A DNA stretch of 64,000 bases, taken from Anisus vortex (taxonomy: Eukaryota; Mollusca; Gastropoda; Planorbidae). Of the stretch, positions 63,881 to 64,000 are shown piece by piece. The stretch's first letter is position 1. Each line of letters opens with the position of its first letter. The notes beneath the pieces were generated by a model that saw only the letters and a list, made by a program, of their open reading frames with translations, was not told where the DNA came from and ran no database searches. The stretch covers positions 59,257,898 to 59,321,897 of the forward strand of contig OX421493.1 of NCBI GenBank assembly GCA_949126835.1, in the 5' to 3' direction. The translations under genes were made by a program, and so were the position numbers.

Positions 63881-64000
63881 CTTTAGTACAAGCGGGTGGG
63901 TCACTAAATCCCAGACAGTGTGTTGGACAAGCTCCATCAAACTCTCGACAAAAATCTGAACACTTTGTGTCACATGCTTGTTTACAATCCAGACCCCATT
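63881..64000 (-). CDS. Second receptor: EGF-like exon, cut by the window edge
   Basis: Donor AAAG/GTATGA at 63880. Reads (…)WGLDCKQACDTKCSDFC, REFDGACPTHC and LGFSDPPACTKG; the upstream acceptor is beyond position 64000. The cysteine pattern matches 63072-63209. The N-terminal part of the receptor is outside the window. Confidence 0.75.

Overview
This window is animal nuclear DNA. It is AT-rich, has short exons with GT-AG introns and is dense in transposons. A heterobranch gastropod (planorboid snail-like) is the best guess. The reasons are a compact fibrinogen-related (FReD) gene, a fucolectin-EGF gene, several EGF-repeat membrane receptors, RTE/CR1-type non-LTR fragments and many copies of one tRNA-headed SINE. 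The species cannot be proved from this sequence.

Host genes, all assembled here by joining exons across introns in phase. (1) An EGF-type receptor model on the minus strand, about 41391 down to 9630. It has a signal peptide with a long ectodomain of regularly spaced Cys repeats, two EGF exons, and a transmembrane exon with tail. A 21-kb intron contains other genes and elements. The large first exon carries one frame break. (2) A complete plus-strand gene at 17725-20166 (six exons, 308 aa): signal peptide, fucolectin/tachylectin-type domain, EGF modules and hydrophobic C-terminus. It lies inside the large intron of (1). (3) A complete plus-strand FReD gene at 46518-53581 (five exons, 230 aa, including a 29-nt microexon). 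(4) The 3' part of another minus-strand EGF receptor at 61016-64000, running off the right edge. (5) An isolated Cys-loop ligand-gated channel exon fragment at 3648-3884. The secreted lectins and EGF receptors together look like a recognition/immune-type cluster; that is inference from domains only.

Mobile elements dominate the rest. The most striking is an LTR retrotransposon at 22474-29657. Its LTRs are practically identical and it has one intact 1198-aa ORF: gag, zinc knuckle, protease, then a second capsid-like segment, then integrase. There is no reverse transcriptase or RNase H. A second, different LTR element at 56081-60990 also joins protease directly to integrase without RT. It is interrupted by a 745-bp hAT element with a perfect 8-bp target duplication. 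Other elements include hAT copies with readable duplications (6122-7083, 12192-14186, 38682-38878, 50204-50679), twin 73-bp TTAA-flanked miniature elements, a MITE family carrying a GGACCGCTTGCTCT motif, about ten copies of the SINE, and RTE/CR1-like 3' fragments.

Tandem repeats sit on splice sites in two host genes: the acceptor of the EGF exon at 32148 and the donor of the FReD exon at 50941. In a third place a repeat runs straight into a splice acceptor (48971).
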